64,000 bases of DNA from Bradyrhizobium stylosanthis (GCF_001641335.1 NZ_LVEM01000003.1:777191-841190), one strand, 5' to 3'. Positions 50,507-58,856 are shown, counted from the first letter of the stretch. Notes: generated from the letters alone by a model not told the origin. Numbers and translations are program-made.

Positions 50507-51757
50507 ATGACCGCCGCGTCCCTGACCGAGACCGAAGTCCCGCTCAAGCGCCGCCTGAAAGAGGCGGAGCGTGCGCGCCAGTTCAAGGCCTTGGCGCTGG
50601 TGCTGCCACTGCTCGTCTTCCTGCTGTTCACGTTCGCCGGCCCTATCGCCGGCATGTTGTGGCGCGCGGTCGATGACCGGGAAGTGCGTCAGGTGCTGCC
50701 GCAGACGATCGCCGCCCTCGCCGACTGGGACGGCAAGGACCTGCCGGATGAAAAAGCCTATGCGGCGCTGGCTAGCGACATCCAGGCGGCGCGCGCCGCC
50801 GGCACCATCGCGATTGCGGCCAAGCGGCTCAACTACGCCCTCAACGGCTTTCGCACGATCCTCACCAGCACCGCACGCAATCTGAAGGCCGTGCCGGAAG
50901 CGGGCACGGCGAAGGAGACGCTCATCAGGATCAACCCGGCCTGGCGCGAGCGCGCCACCTGGAGGACGATCAGGGATGCCGGCGGCCCCATCACCGGCTT
51001 CTATCTGCTGGCCGCGCTCGACCTGACGCGAAACGCGGACGGCGCGATCACAGCGGCCGCGCCGGATCAGGCCATCTATCGCGACATCTTCGCCCGCACC
51101 TTTCTTATCAGCCTCGGTGTCACGGCGCTCTGCCTGATCCTCGGCTTCCCCGTCGCCTACCTCCTGGCGACGCTGCCGCCCGGCCGGTCGAACCTCCTGA
51201 TGATCTTCGTCCTGCTGCCGTTCTGGACGTCGCTGCTGGTCCGCACCTGCGCCTGGATCGTGCTGCTGCAGAGCAAGGGCGTCGTGAACGACAGCCTGCA
51301 CTGGCTCGGCATCATCGACGAGCCGCTGCGCCTGATCTACAACCGCTTCGGCGTCTGCGTGGCCATGACCCACGTGCTGCTGCCGTTCATGATCCTGCCG
51401 CTCTACAGCAGCATGAAGGCGATCTCGCCCGCTTACATGCGCGCCGCCGCTTCGCTCGGTGCGCCGCCCCTCACCGCCTTCTTGCGGATCTATCTGCCGC
51501 AGACGCTGCCCGGGATCGGCGCAGGCAGCCTGCTCGTCTTCATCCTGGCGCTCGGCTACTACATCACGCCCGCACTGGTCGGCGGCGCCGCCGACCAGAT
51601 GATCAGCTACTTCATCGCGCTCTACACCACCGAGACGGCCAATTGGGGCCTCGCGTCGGCGCTCGGTGCGGTGCTGCTGCTCGCCACGCTCCTGCTCGCA
51701 CTCGTCTACGGCAAGCTGGTGCAGGGACAGCAGGTCACGGGAGGGATGAAGAATTGA
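50507..51757 (+). CDS. potB: Polyamine-type ABC importer permease PotB with an enlarged periplasmic loop
   Basis: This 416-aa permease has a first helix at about 30-52, then an unusually long non-membrane stretch (about 55-190) before five further helices. The permease core has the coupling motif PAYMRAAASLGAPPLTAFLRIYLP (EAA loop). Typical PotB proteins are about 285-300 aa, so the extra 120 residues form a periplasmic insertion, probably contacting the binding protein. ATG 50507 follows AGAGG. Its stop overlaps the potC TTG start. Confidence 0.92.
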   Translation: MTAASLTETEVPLKRRLKEAERARQFKALALVLPLLVFLLFTFAGPIAGMLWRAVDDREVRQVLPQTIAALADWDGKDLPDEKAYAALASDIQAARAAGTIAIAAKRLNYALNGFRTILTSTARNLKAVPEAGTAKETLIRINPAWRERATWRTIRDAGGPITGFYLLAALDLTRNADGAITAAAPDQAIYRDIFARTFLISLGVTALCLILGFPVAYLLATLPPGRSNLLMIFVLLPFWTSLLVRTCAWIVLLQSKGVVNDSLHWLGIIDEPLRLIYNRFGVCVAMTHVLLPFMILPLYSSMKAISPAYMRAAASLGAPPLTAFLRIYLPQTLPGIGAGSLLVFILALGYYITPALVGGAADQMISYFIALYTTETANWGLASALGAVLLLATLLLALVYGKLVQGQQVTGGMKN

Positions 51758-52581
51758 GCGACAATTCCGCCCTCCGCACACCGAGCCAGCGCATCGCGTG
51801 GACCGCGACCATCGTCGTCTCCACGCTGGTGTTCGTGTTCCTGATCGCGCCGATCCTTGCGATCATGCCACTGTCGTTCAGCTCGGGCTCGTATCTGACC
51901 TATCCCCTGCCCGGCTTCTCCCTTCGCTGGTACGACGACTTCATCAACTCGCCGCGCTGGATGAATTCGCTGAAGAACAGCCTGATCATCGGCGTCGCCT
52001 CGACCTTGCTATCCATGGCGCTCGGCACGCTGGCCGCGCTGGGCCTCGCGCAATGGAAGAGCCGCTTCAAGCCGCTGGTGCTGGCCTTCGTGCTGTCGCC
52101 GGTCGTTGTGCCCGGCGTCATCACCGCGGTCGGCCTCTACTTCTTCTTCGCGCCGATCGGGCTGACCGGCAGCTATCTCGGCCTGATCCTCGCCCACACC
52201 GCGCTGGCGACGCCCTTTGTGGTGATCACGGTCGGCGCGACGCTGCAGAGCTTCGACACGAACCTCGCCCGCGCCGCCGCTTCGCTCGGCGCCTCGCCGC
52301 TTCAGGCATTCCGCCGCGTGATCCTGCCGCTGATCCTGCCCGGCCTCGCCTCGGGCGCCCTGTTCGCCTTCGCGACCAGCTTCGACGAAGTGGTGATCGT
52401 GCTGTTCATGGCGGGCCCCGAGCAGCGCACCCTGCCGCGCGAGATGTTCAGCGGCATCCGCGAGAACATCAGCCCGACCATTACGGCAGCCGCGGTGATC
52501 CTGACGACGGTGTCGGTCATCCTCCTCGCGACCATGGAAGGCCTGCGCCGGCGCAACGAGCGCCTCAAGGGCGGCGGGTAA
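51754..52581 (+). CDS. potC: Polyamine-type ABC importer permease PotC
   Basis: This 275-aa permease has six membrane helices and the EAA coupling motif NLARAAASLGASPLQAFRRVILP. It begins at TTG 51754, which overlaps the potB stop (TTGA) and is preceded by GGGAGGG, so it is translationally coupled. The longer frame upstream (to 51643) is a shadow of potB. Length and helices match PotC, ending in RRRNERLKGGG. Confidence 0.93.
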   Translation: MSDNSALRTPSQRIAWTATIVVSTLVFVFLIAPILAIMPLSFSSGSYLTYPLPGFSLRWYDDFINSPRWMNSLKNSLIIGVASTLLSMALGTLAALGLAQWKSRFKPLVLAFVLSPVVVPGVITAVGLYFFFAPIGLTGSYLGLILAHTALATPFVVITVGATLQSFDTNLARAAASLGASPLQAFRRVILPLILPGLASGALFAFATSFDEVVIVLFMAGPEQRTLPREMFSGIRENISPTITAAAVILTTVSVILLATMEGLRRRNERLKGGG

Positions 52582-52587
52582 TACTTT

Positions 52588-52707
52588 CTTCCTTCTCCCC
52601 TTGCGGGAGAAGGTGGCGCGAAGCGCCGGATGAGGGGTTGCCTCCGCAGCTTCGACTGCAAGATGGGCGCACACGGAGAGAGACCCCTCACCCGCAGGGG
52701 AAGAGGG
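52588..52707. repeat. Intergenic repeat, family F (copy 2)
   Basis: CTTCCTTCTCCCCTTGCGGG at the left pairs loosely with CACCCGCAGGGGAAGAGG at the right; the loop has GGTGGCGCGAAGCGCC. It follows potC and may end the pot transcript. Confidence 0.85.
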
Positions 52708-52839
52708 TTCGGAACACCGCCCACCCCCTACTTATTCTCAACCCTCCTTGCGCTGCCTCGCCCTTACGGCTGCGACGGTTTGTCGCTACAAGGGTCCCCG
52801 CAAACAAAGCCCAAACAACAACGCTGAGGGAGAACAACC

Positions 52840-54051
52840 ATGCAAAAACTCATCGCCGCCGTCGCGGCCGGTCTCGCGCTTGCCGCCACGTCAGGCGCGG
52901 CGCAGGCGCAAATCTCCGACGACGTGGTCAAGATCGGCGTGCTCACGGACATGTCGAGCCTCTATGCGGACGCGACCGGCAAGGGCTCGCTCGCCGCGGT
53001 CGAGATGGCGGTCGCCGATTATGGCGCCAAGGTTGCCGGCAAGCCCGTGCAGGTGGTCGCCGCGGATCACCAGAACAAGCCCGACGTCGGCGTCAACATC
53101 GCCCGCAACTGGTACGACAACGACAAGGTCGACGCGATCTTCGACGTTCCGACCTCCTCGGTGGCGCTGCCGATCTCGGCGCTGACGCGCGAGAAGAACA
53201 AGATCAACATCAATTCCGGCGGCGGCTCGTCCGACATCACGGGCGTTGCCTGCTCGCCCAACACCGTGCACTGGACCTACGACACCTATGCGCTGTCGAA
53301 CGTCGCCGGCAAGGCGATGGTGAAGCGCGGCGAGGACACCTGGTTCTTCGTCACCGCCGACTACGCCTTCGGCATGGCGCTGCAGCGCGACGCCGCCAAC
53401 GTGGTCAAGGAGAGCGGCGGCAAGGTGCTCGGCGAGGTCCGCCATCCCCTCAACTCGTCGGACTTCTCCTCGTTCCTGCTGCAGGCCCAGGCCTCCAAGG
53501 CCAAGGTGGTCGCGCTGGCGAACGCCGGCGGCGACACCACCAATGCGCTGAAGCAGGCGGCCGAGTTCGGCCTGACCCAGGGCGGCCAGAAGATGATCGC
53601 GCTGCTGCAGGAGATCACCGACACGCACTCGCTCGGCATCAAGGCGACGCAGGGCCTGATCGTCACCGACGCCTTCTACTGGGACATGAACGACGAGACC
53701 CGCGCCTTCTCCAAGCGCTTCAACGAGAAGGTCGGCCACATGCCGACCATGATCCAGGCGGGCCTCTATTCGGCGACCATGCACTATCTGAAGGCGATCG
53801 ACGCCATCAAGACCGACGAAGCGCCGAAGGTGATGGAGCAGATGCGCAAGACGCCGGTGAACGACTTCTTCGCCAGGAACGGCAAGATCCGCATCGACGG
53901 CCGCATGGTCCACGACATGTATCTGTTCGAGGTGAAGAAGCCCGAGGAGTCCAAGGGCGAGTGGGACCTCTACAAGCTGATCGCCACGGTCCCCGGCGAC
54001 GAGGCCTTCCGCCCGCTCGACAAGGGCGGCTGCCCGCTGGTCACGCACTGA
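52840..54051 (+). CDS. Orphan branched-chain amino acid/amide-type ABC solute-binding protein
   Basis: This 403-aa periplasmic binding protein has a signal peptide cleaved near AAQAQIS (about 24) and a type I (LivJ/UrtA-like) fold: VVKIGVLTDMSSLYADATGKGSLAAVEMAV, NSGGGSSDITGVACSPNTVHWTYDTYAL. No permease or ATPase of the liv type is nearby, so it must use a transporter encoded elsewhere. Ligands of relatives include branched amino acids, amides and aromatic acids. GAGGGAG stands before the ATG. Confidence 0.9.
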   Translation: MQKLIAAVAAGLALAATSGAAQAQISDDVVKIGVLTDMSSLYADATGKGSLAAVEMAVADYGAKVAGKPVQVVAADHQNKPDVGVNIARNWYDNDKVDAIFDVPTSSVALPISALTREKNKININSGGGSSDITGVACSPNTVHWTYDTYALSNVAGKAMVKRGEDTWFFVTADYAFGMALQRDAANVVKESGGKVLGEVRHPLNSSDFSSFLLQAQASKAKVVALANAGGDTTNALKQAAEFGLTQGGQKMIALLQEITDTHSLGIKATQGLIVTDAFYWDMNDETRAFSKRFNEKVGHMPTMIQAGLYSATMHYLKAIDAIKTDEAPKVMEQMRKTPVNDFFARNGKIRIDGRMVHDMYLFEVKKPEESKGEWDLYKLIATVPGDEAFRPLDKGGCPLVTH

Positions 54052-54093
54052 GCGTTTGCTTCTGCCTTGATAGCGGCGCCTCAGCTTCCGCAA

Positions 54094-54179
54094 CGTCATG
54101 GCCGGGCTTGTCCCGGCCATCCACGCCCTTCTCAGCCGCACGCAGAACGTGGATGCCCGGGACAAGCCCGGGCATGACG
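54094..54179. repeat. Palindromic intergenic repeat, family E (copy 2)
   Basis: Inverted arms of 32 bp (54094-54125 and 54148-54179) start CGTCATGGCCGGGCTTGTCC. It lies between convergent genes and probably serves as a transcription barrier. Confidence 0.92.
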
Positions 54180-54257
54180 GCATGCGCAGTGAAAAGACAC
54201 GACAGCGCGCCCGGTGAAAGCCGGGCGCACTGCGTTTGAGCCGTCAGTCGGGCCGCA

Positions 54258-54779
54258 TTACTCCGAGTACTTGAACTCGGGCATGTTCTTCAGCTCTTCC
54301 TTGCTCGCATTGAACACGGCGTGGTCCGGATACCACTTCGAGGTGGAGGACGCCGTCGTGGTCGTCGCCGCGGGCTTGGTCTCGGTGGTGCCGGTCGCAG
54401 CGCCCGTGGTGGTCGTGGCGGGCTTCGCGCCGGTGCCGGTATAGGCCACGGCCTCGTTGACGAACTTCAGCTTCTCGTAGGGCACGGCGACCAGATGCTC
54501 GCCCATGCCGAGGAAGCCGCCGACACCGATCACGGCGATCTTGACGGCGCCGCTCTTGTCCATCAGCAGATCGCTGATCGAGCCGATGTTCTCGTTGGCA
54601 TCGTTATAAACCTTCACGCCCGACATCTTCGACGTACGCCATTGGCCGGTGGCCGACGTGGTCGTAGTGGTGGCCGCAGGCGCAGCCTTATCGGTGGTGG
54701 CGGTCGGCGCTTGGGCGAACGCAACGGTCGCAAGCAGGGCGGTGCCGGCAAGGCCGGCGGCGATCGATTTCATCAGCAT
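54258..54779 (-). CDS. Exported PRC-barrel domain protein
   Basis: This 173-aa protein has a signal peptide (MLMKSIAAGLAGTALLATVAFA), Thr/Ala-rich linkers on both sides, and a central PRC-barrel (about 48-105: RTSKMSGVKVYNDANENIGSISDLLMDKSG, VIGVGGFLGMGEHLVAVPYEKL). PRC-barrel proteins of this kind are often general-stress products in alphaproteobacteria, and a matching EcfG-type promoter lies upstream. GGAGAGG precedes the ATG. Molecular function is unknown. Confidence 0.88.
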   Translation of the reverse strand: MLMKSIAAGLAGTALLATVAFAQAPTATTDKAAPAATTTTTSATGQWRTSKMSGVKVYNDANENIGSISDLLMDKSGAVKIAVIGVGGFLGMGEHLVAVPYEKLKFVNEAVAYTGTGAKPATTTTGAATGTTETKPAATTTTASSTSKWYPDHAVFNASKEELKNMPEFKYSE

Positions 54780-54817
54780 TTGTTGTCCTCTCCTTCACAG
54801 AAAACTTGTGCGGGGAA

Positions 54818-54842
54818 AACAGCGCTGAACACGCGCAGTTCC
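54818..54842 (-). promoter_or_regulatory. Candidate EcfG (general stress) promoter of the PRC-barrel gene
   Basis: On the minus strand, GGAAC (54842-54838) is followed after 17 bp by GTT (54820-54818), the consensus of the alphaproteobacterial general-stress sigma factor EcfG. The -10 lies 39 bp before the ATG at 54779. The rest of the 54780-55018 gap shows no gene. Confidence 0.6.
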
Positions 54843-55018
54843 TTTGCGCGCGGCAATTTCGTCGCGCCATGCGCGAGTGCGAAACGCGACGCTTGTTCCT
54901 GCGTCACTCAGGAACATTTTGCGGCGCACGGTTCCCCGCCGACGTTCATGCGCCCTGGGTGATGCATGAGCGCGGCGGGGACGCGCCGACCTTGCGTCGC
55001 GCAGGTCAGCTCTGAAAG

Positions 55019-55588
55019 TCAGCTCTTGAAGTCGATCAGCAGCGCAGAAAAATTCGAGCCGCTCGACGAGCCGCCGTTGGCGCCGTAGGACGCGCTCGAC
55101 GATTGCGACTGCTGCAGCGCCTGGAGAAACTGCTGCAGGATCTCGGCCGTGGTCTGGTCCGTCGAGCTGCTGCTGGTCTGATCCGTGGAGGATGAATCCG
55201 AAGAGCTGTCGTCCGGCGGCGGGCCGGGCGGAGGTCCGCCGGCACCACCTGGACCGCCCGCACCGCCGGGACCGTTCGCGAAGGCGGACTGGAAGACGTT
55301 CTTCAACTCGTCGGCCTGATCGGAGGTCAGCGTCCCGTTCGACACTTCGTTCGAGATGAGATCGTCGATCTTCGACTGCATCTCGTCCTTGGAGGGACGC
55401 GTGCCGCTGGACTGGTCGCTCGACCGGCTCTGCTGGAGCGCGGTGTCGATGTCGGTCAGCGCCGTCGAGAGCGCGGACTGGTCCGACGACGAGATCGTGC
55501 CGGCGGAAACTTCCGATTGCAATTCCTGCTGCAGCCGCTGCAGCGGCGACTGGTAGCTGCCGGCGGAGGCCGCCGAAATCGAGGTCAT
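55019..55588 (-). CDS. Ser/Gly/Pro/Gln-rich hypothetical protein
   Basis: This 189-aa protein has no typical signal peptide. Residues 10-110 look alpha-helical, with alternating QLQ/SDQS and an EF-hand-like pattern absent of Asp loops (LQQELQSEVSAGTISSSDQSALSTALTDID; LISNEVSNGTLTSDQADELKNVFQSAF). A Gly/Pro and Ser/Thr/Asp low-complexity stretch (about 112-150) follows, and the end is FSALLIDFKS. The repeated N-G-T-(I/L)-(S/T)-S/D-x-Q pattern suggests two related helical units. The start at 55588 has GGAG at 5 bp; an adjacent ATG at 55591 is too close. The gene is divergent from the response regulator. Function unknown. Confidence 0.72.
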   Translation of the reverse strand: MTSISAASAGSYQSPLQRLQQELQSEVSAGTISSSDQSALSTALTDIDTALQQSRSSDQSSGTRPSKDEMQSKIDDLISNEVSNGTLTSDQADELKNVFQSAFANGPGGAGGPGGAGGPPPGPPPDDSSSDSSSTDQTSSSSTDQTTAEILQQFLQALQQSQSSSASYGANGGSSSGSNFSALLIDFKS

Positions 55589-55636
55589 CATGACTCCGTG
55601 GGTTTTGCGGGGTTTCTTACGCGACGGCGCCACGGT

Positions 55637-55644
55637 ATGGTTAA
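55637..55644 (-). promoter_or_regulatory. TTAACCAT (CtrA-type half-site) upstream of the Ser/Gly-rich gene
   Basis: The minus strand reads TTAACCAT at 55644-55637, 49 bp upstream of the start at 55588, next to a second TTAAGG. Motif evidence only. Confidence 0.35.
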
Positions 55645-55709
55645 CGGCCTTAACGAGACCTTGCCGCTTTCCTGCCCGGTGGTGTCCCCATGTTGCGGAC
55701 CGGCCAGCG

Positions 55710-55725
55710 GAAACAATCTGAAACA
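55710..55725 (+). promoter_or_regulatory. Tandem GAAACA repeat upstream of the response regulator
   Basis: GAAACA occurs at 55710-55715 and 55720-55725, a 10-bp direct repeat 43 bp before the response-regulator start. OmpR-type regulators bind tandem half-sites at 10-11 bp spacing, so this is a candidate autoregulatory site. Confidence 0.45.
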
Positions 55726-55768
55726 AAAATCTTCGCCATTTGGCCCGAATCTTGGACAAACAAAGCGC

Positions 55769-56524
55769 ATGGCCATTCCCAATCCCAACATCCTGGTCGT
55801 CGAGGACGACCGCGAAACCCGGACGTTGATTGCGAAGTACCTGCGCAACAACGCCTGCAACGTCACCGCCGTGAGCGATGGCCGCGAGATGTCGCGCGCC
55901 ATGGCCGATCATCGCGTGGACCTCATCATTCTCGACGTCATGCTGCCGGGCGAGGACGGCCTGAGCCTGTGCCGCAAGGTGCGCTCGGAGTCGCAGACGC
56001 CGATCATCATGCTGACCGCGCGCGGCGAGGACATCGACCGGATCGTCGGCCTCGAGATGGGCGCGGACGATTACCTGCCGAAGCCGTTCAACCCACGCGA
56101 GCTGCTCGCCCGCATCAACGCGGTGCTGCGCCGCCAGGCCGCCGCGCAAGCGGCGAGCTCGATCGAGGGCGCAAGCACGCTGGCCTTCGAGGGCTGGCGC
56201 ATCGACCTGCGCCTGCGCGAGCTGCGCAATCCCGAAGGCGCGCGCGTCGCCGTCACCAGCGCCGAGTTCGACCTGCTCCGCACCTTCTGCGAGCGGCCCG
56301 GCCGCGTGCTGTCGCGCGACAGCCTGCTCGACCTTACGCAAGGCCGCAACACCGGCTCGTTCGAACGTTCCATCGACGTGCTGGTCAGCCGCATCCGCCG
56401 CAAGATCGAGCCCAACCCGGCCGATCCCACCATCATCAAGACGGTGCGCTCCGGCGGCTATCTGTTCACGCCGAGGACTGAACCGGCAGGCACTGAAGCG
56501 GTCGCGGCGTCCCTGAGCAGCTGA
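55769..56524 (+). CDS. OmpR-family two-component response regulator
   Basis: This 251-aa regulator has a receiver domain (about 6-120), with acidic pocket Asp13/Asp14, phosphorylation site Asp56 (LIILDVMLPGEDG) and conserved Lys near 105 (YLPKPFNPRELLARI), and a winged-helix DNA-binding domain (about 140-235: AVTSAEFDLLRTFCERPGRVLSRDSLLDL, DVLVSRIRRKIEPNP). It pairs with the kinase gene starting 14 bp downstream. The start at 55769 (MAIPNPNILVVEDD) is chosen over a longer frame reaching into the divergent gene. Confidence 0.95.
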   Translation: MAIPNPNILVVEDDRETRTLIAKYLRNNACNVTAVSDGREMSRAMADHRVDLIILDVMLPGEDGLSLCRKVRSESQTPIIMLTARGEDIDRIVGLEMGADDYLPKPFNPRELLARINAVLRRQAAAQAASSIEGASTLAFEGWRIDLRLRELRNPEGARVAVTSAEFDLLRTFCERPGRVLSRDSLLDLTQGRNTGSFERSIDVLVSRIRRKIEPNPADPTIIKTVRSGGYLFTPRTEPAGTEAVAASLSS

Positions 56525-56538
56525 GGGGGACGCCGACG

Positions 56539-57867
56539 ATGAAGCCGTTCGGGTTCTTCCATCTCAGGGGTATCGGCGGGCAGATCGCCGCGCTGGTGCT
56601 GGCCTCGACCGTCGCGCTGCATCTCGTCGTCACCACCGCCTTCCTGATCAGCCGGCCCGACCGTCCGGACACGCCGCCGGACGGCGCGCATCAGCTGACC
56701 GATGCCGCGCTGCTGCTCGGCGCGGCTGACGCCGGCGATCGCCCGCGCCTCGTTGCCGATCTCACGCGCGCCTTTCCCAAGCTCGGCATCGAGATGCTCG
56801 CGCCCGGCGCTGCCGGAATCGTCGAGGACAGCGACAACCCCCATCTGCGCGGCATGCGCCGTCATCTCGGCCGCGGCTACAAGGTGGTGCAGCTGCCCGG
56901 AGGCGGCCCCGCGCACCGCGTCGGCATCGAACTCCCCGACGGCAGCATGATCGCCGGCCGCGTCGAGGGCGGCGGCCCGCGACCGTGGTTCTGGGGCGCG
57001 CCGTGGCTGGTGACGCTGATGACGGCTTTCATCTGCATCACCGTGCTCGGCCTGTGGGCGGCGCGCGCGCTGGCCGCGCCGCTGTCGTCCTTCGCAAGGG
57101 CCGCCGAGAATTTCAGCCTGGACGGCGGCGCCGACCCGCTGCCCGAGCGCGGTCCGGAAGAGATCCGCTCGGTGGCGCGCGCGCTCAACCGCATGCATGA
57201 GCGCATCGCGCGGCTGATGTCGGACCGCACGCGGATGCTGGCGGCGATCAGCCACGATCTGCGCACGCCGATCACGCGGCTGCGCCTGCGCGCCGAGTTC
57301 ATCGAGGACGAGACCAACCGCAAGCGCATGCTGATCGACCTCGACCAGATGCGCTCGATGCTGGAAAGCGTGCTGTCGCTCCTGCGCAACGACCGCAAGA
57401 TCGAGGCGGTGACCCTGGTCGACATCGCCAGCACGCTGCAGCTCATCGCCGACCAGTTCGGCGACATGGGCCATGTCGTGCACTATGAGGGGCCGATATC
57501 GGCGACCGCCGCCGCGCGGCCCGACGACCTGCACCGCGGCGTCACCAACCTCGTCGAGAACGCGGTGCGGTTCGGCGCCGAGGTGACGATCCGCCTCGAC
57601 GCATCGAGCACAAAATTCGTCATCGACGTCGAGGACGACGGTCCCGGCATTTCGGATGCGCGCAAGCAGGAGATGCTGGAGCCGTTCGTGCGCGGCGACG
57701 ACGCACGCACCATGGACGACTCCACCGGCTTTGGCCTCGGCCTGTCGATCGCGCGCGCGATCGCGGTCGCCCACGGCGGCGAACTCTCGCTGCACGACCG
57801 CGCGCCGCATGGCCTGATCGTGCGGATGCAATTGCCGGTGTGGCAGCAGCCGCGGCTGGCGGCTTAA
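56539..57867 (+). CDS. EnvZ-like sensor histidine kinase
   Basis: This 442-aa inner-membrane kinase has two transmembrane helices (about 14-36 and 154-176) enclosing a 117-residue periplasmic sensor, a HAMP linker (178-230), the H-box ISHDLRTPITRLRLRAEF with His239, and an ATPase with NLVENAVRFG, DDGPGI and GFGLGLSIARA. It phosphorylates the upstream regulator. The periplasmic domain has no recognised ligand motif (LLLGAADAGDRPRLVADLTRAFPKLGIEML). Its stop overlaps that of the convergent zinc-ribbon gene in TTAA. Confidence 0.94.
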   Translation: MKPFGFFHLRGIGGQIAALVLASTVALHLVVTTAFLISRPDRPDTPPDGAHQLTDAALLLGAADAGDRPRLVADLTRAFPKLGIEMLAPGAAGIVEDSDNPHLRGMRRHLGRGYKVVQLPGGGPAHRVGIELPDGSMIAGRVEGGGPRPWFWGAPWLVTLMTAFICITVLGLWAARALAAPLSSFARAAENFSLDGGADPLPERGPEEIRSVARALNRMHERIARLMSDRTRMLAAISHDLRTPITRLRLRAEFIEDETNRKRMLIDLDQMRSMLESVLSLLRNDRKIEAVTLVDIASTLQLIADQFGDMGHVVHYEGPISATAAARPDDLHRGVTNLVENAVRFGAEVTIRLDASSTKFVIDVEDDGPGISDARKQEMLEPFVRGDDARTMDDSTGFGLGLSIARAIAVAHGGELSLHDRAPHGLIVRMQLPVWQQPRLAA

Positions 57868-58082
57868 GCTGCGAGCGGCGGATACGTGACGGCCGCGGGC
57901 TCCTCGAAGATCGCCACAGCCTCGAAGCGATAGTTGCAGGCGCGGCAATTCCAGAGATAGGAGATGCGCCCCTCGCCCGGCTCGATCCAGTCGGGATGGG
58001 GGATCGGCGTGCCGCATTGGGCACAGGGGTTATGTCTGGGGATGTCGCCGGTGTGCGCACTGACGAGGCTGGCTTTTGTCAT
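57864..58082 (-). CDS. Small zinc-ribbon protein
   Basis: This 72-aa protein has CAQCG (Cys20, Cys23) and CRACN (Cys46, Cys49), two CxxC pairs likely to bind one zinc. ISYLWNCRACNYRFEAVAIF is the conserved-looking centre. No function is recognised; such proteins are common small orphans in Bradyrhizobium-like genomes. Its ATG at 58082 is preceded by AGAGGTGCC. It is convergent with the kinase gene, 4 bp overlap at the stops. Confidence 0.78.
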   Translation of the reverse strand: MTKASLVSAHTGDIPRHNPCAQCGTPIPHPDWIEPGEGRISYLWNCRACNYRFEAVAIFEEPAAVTYPPLAA

Positions 58083-58325
58083 GGCACCTCTCCCGATTTG
58101 CAGCGCTTACATACTCGCTTTCGCAGGCCGGCGCGAATAGACAGGCGTGCTGTCGCGAGCGGGGGTCGTTCGCCCCGGCAGCCTGACTACGCCAGCATTG
58201 AGTCGTAACAGCGGCTCGGCACCGCAAAAACGTTAACGGCGGCGTTTGGTCACATCATCGCCGCCTTCGCCGGGCCTAACGGCAGCCGGGTGCAGGTCAC
58301 TTTTCTAGGACCTCAGGAATATCCC

Positions 58326-58856
58326 ATGAAAATTTTATCCATTGCCGCGCTGCTCGCGGCCGCACTCTTCGTTCCGCAGGCCGCATTCGCGGGCGAGGCG
58401 GACTATGCCGAGATGGTCGCGATGCACGCCCGCGCCAACGGCGTGCCGGAGGCGCTGGTGCATCGCGTCATCATGCGCGAAAGCCGCTACCAGCCCGGCC
58501 TCGTCGGCCATGGCGGCACCATCGGCCTGATGCAGATCAAGCTCGCGACCGCGCGCGGCGTCGGCTACACCGGCGATGCCGCAGGCCTGCGCGATCCCAA
58601 CACCAACCTCACCTATGCCGTGAAGTACCTCGCCGGCGCCTATCGCGCCGCCAATGGCGACCACGCCCGAGCTGTGCGTTATTTCGCGGGCGGCTATTAC
58701 TACGCTGCAAAGCGCCAGCGCCAGGAGACGGTGCAGCAGGCCAGCAACGACGCCTGGCTCGAGCCCAACGGCAACCCGCCGCCGATGTTCGGCACGGTGC
58801 CGCACAAGAAGCTGGCGCAGCGCGTGCGCAATGCGCGGGCGCAGGCTGCGCAGTAG
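58326..58856 (+). CDS. Lytic transglycosylase (SLT domain)
   Basis: This 176-aa secreted enzyme cleaves glycan strands to 1,6-anhydro-MurNAc products. It has a signal peptide (MKILSIAALLAAALFVPQAAFA, cleaved near 22) and a compact SLT domain (about 25-145) with catalytic Glu52 in RVIMRESRYQPGLVG, GTIGLMQIKLATARG, and DPNTNLTYAVKYLAGAY. The Q-P region and YFAGGYYY pattern fit family 1C/1D small enzymes. ATG 58326 follows AGGA; the longer frame upstream is leader. It is monocistronic upstream of the thi region. Confidence 0.93.
   Translation: MKILSIAALLAAALFVPQAAFAGEADYAEMVAMHARANGVPEALVHRVIMRESRYQPGLVGHGGTIGLMQIKLATARGVGYTGDAAGLRDPNTNLTYAVKYLAGAYRAANGDHARAVRYFAGGYYYAAKRQRQETVQQASNDAWLEPNGNPPPMFGTVPHKKLAQRVRNARAQAAQ

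Noticed and set aside
51798..54239. 813-codon plus-strand ORF
   Set aside because: It runs in another frame through potC, a repeat and the solute-binding protein gene; composition is Arg/His-rich and domain-free.
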